Below the pieces are notes generated by a model. The model saw only the letters and a program-made list of their open reading frames with translations. It was not told the origin of the DNA and made no database searches. Below are positions 25,981 to 26,365 of a stretch of 26,365 nt of DNA, one piece after another (position 1 is the first letter of the stretch; each line of letters starts with the position of its first letter). This DNA is from Gnetum montanum (lineage: Eukaryota > Streptophyta > Gnetopsida > Gnetales > Gnetaceae), in the NCBI GenBank assembly GCA_015680685.1, contig MNCI01025004.1, positions 4,943-31,307 on the forward strand, read 5' to 3'. Both the position numbers and the translations under genes were made by a program.

Positions 25981-26365
25981 AAGTCCCACTAACGTATTAT
26001 AAATCCAAGAATTAATCAATGGAAAACACCTTAAAGATTACCTTATCCACAAGGTAACCCAAGGTAGTTCCACCAACCACTAACGTATTATCCAAGTGGA
26101 ACTCCACCACAGCCCATCAGATAGCATTAGTAGTGGCAATACCCACAATCATGGGGGATGCCACCGCCAACATAAAAGTACCCTTACCAGCAGCCCAATC
26201 CTTATGGTTATTATGTGCAGTAGCTGGTTTCTCTAGGTGACTCTATGAGTCAAAAAACTCCCCAACATCACTACCAAGTTCAAGAGTACTTTAGGAGGAC
26301 TCCTTCTCCTCCGAGAGACATCTCACATTCATCCCATCCTCCAACTCCATCCGCACCTCTTCCAC
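25981..26365 (+). pseudogene. Element D gag tail, Pro/Gln/Tyr-rich
   Basis: Beyond the knuckle a frame rich in Pro, Gln, Tyr and Ser ('GTPPQPI', 'YPYQQPNPYGYYVQ', 'YFRRTPSPPRDIS') continues with several stops to the window edge. A short repeat, CCACTAACGTATTAT, occurs at about 25987 and 26080, 93 bp apart, so part of the tail is duplicated. Low-complexity tails of this kind lie between the gag knuckle and protease in some plant gypsy elements. No protease Asp-Ser/Thr-Gly motif is reached. Confidence 0.6.

Larger units (their letters stand above)
23042..26365 (+). mobile_element. Element D: Ty3/gypsy retrotransposon (Athila/Tat-like), 5' part
   Basis: The 5' LTR (23042-24002), tRNA-Asp PBS (24004-24020) and a long gag follow in order and run off the window. 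The PBS type and gag motifs suit the non-chromodomain Athila/Tat branch. CG dinucleotides are visibly more common than in the rest of the window, and gag has fewer stops than elements A and B, so this is the youngest element here. A solo LTR of the same family lies at 41-870. Pol, any env-like ORF and the 3' LTR lie beyond 26365. Confidence 0.88.

Overview
The window looks like nuclear DNA from a large, repeat-rich seed-plant genome. It is AT-rich and mostly decayed LTR retrotransposons of both plant superfamilies (Ty1/copia and Ty3/gypsy), inserted next to and into one another. The number of old elements riddled with stop codons would suit a gymnosperm, but that is inference only. I see no intact host gene, tRNA, CRISPR array or bacterial-type operon. 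Every coding region is a pseudogene or partial.

Layout. (1) 1-1937: a minus-strand gypsy gag relic is split by a nested solo LTR (41-870) with a near-perfect 5-bp target duplication. A tRNA-Asp-type primer-binding site (PBS) sits upstream of the gag at 1917-1934, and a possible LTR follows at 1938-2451. (2) 2700-3775: a plus-strand gypsy integrase relic. (3) 4801-5145: an antisense 5S-rRNA-derived stretch followed by a ~44-bp minisatellite. The same pairing recurs at 22193-22757. (4) 5943-7100: a weak multi-exon gene relic with ~70-bp introns. (5) 7399-13065: element A, a minus-strand copia-type element with both LTRs, a PBS and a full-length degenerate gag. In place of protease/integrase/RT/RNase H it carries a ~1.7-kb second reading frame. 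(6) 13786-19551: element B, a plus-strand copia element with a complete but inactivated pol, a gag deletion and a truncated 3' LTR. (7) 13265-13649 and 19552-20219: two copies of a third LTR family (C). (8) 20468-21541: an apparently intronless minus-strand pseudogene resembling a plant CCR4-type mRNA deadenylase. (9) 23042-26365: the 5' part of element D, a plus-strand gypsy element with LTR, tRNA-Asp PBS and gag, running off the window. Its LTR belongs to the same family as the solo LTR at 41-870.

How the parts relate. Element A has the cis signals and gag of a copia element but no pol, so it would have needed enzymes supplied in trans. Element B has a pol, a similar PBS, a similar LTR 3' end and the same AGACATCT-type repeats in its LTR, so a B-like relative is a plausible helper. 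Element D is the youngest-looking component: it is CpG-rich in an otherwise CpG-poor window, and its PBS differs from the tRNA-Asp complement only at CpG sites.

The items most worth following up are the pol-less gag+ORF2 element A, the CCR4-like retropseudogene, the 5S-derived/minisatellite repeat family, and the regularly spaced GATATC palindromes upstream of the TATA box in the D-family LTRs.
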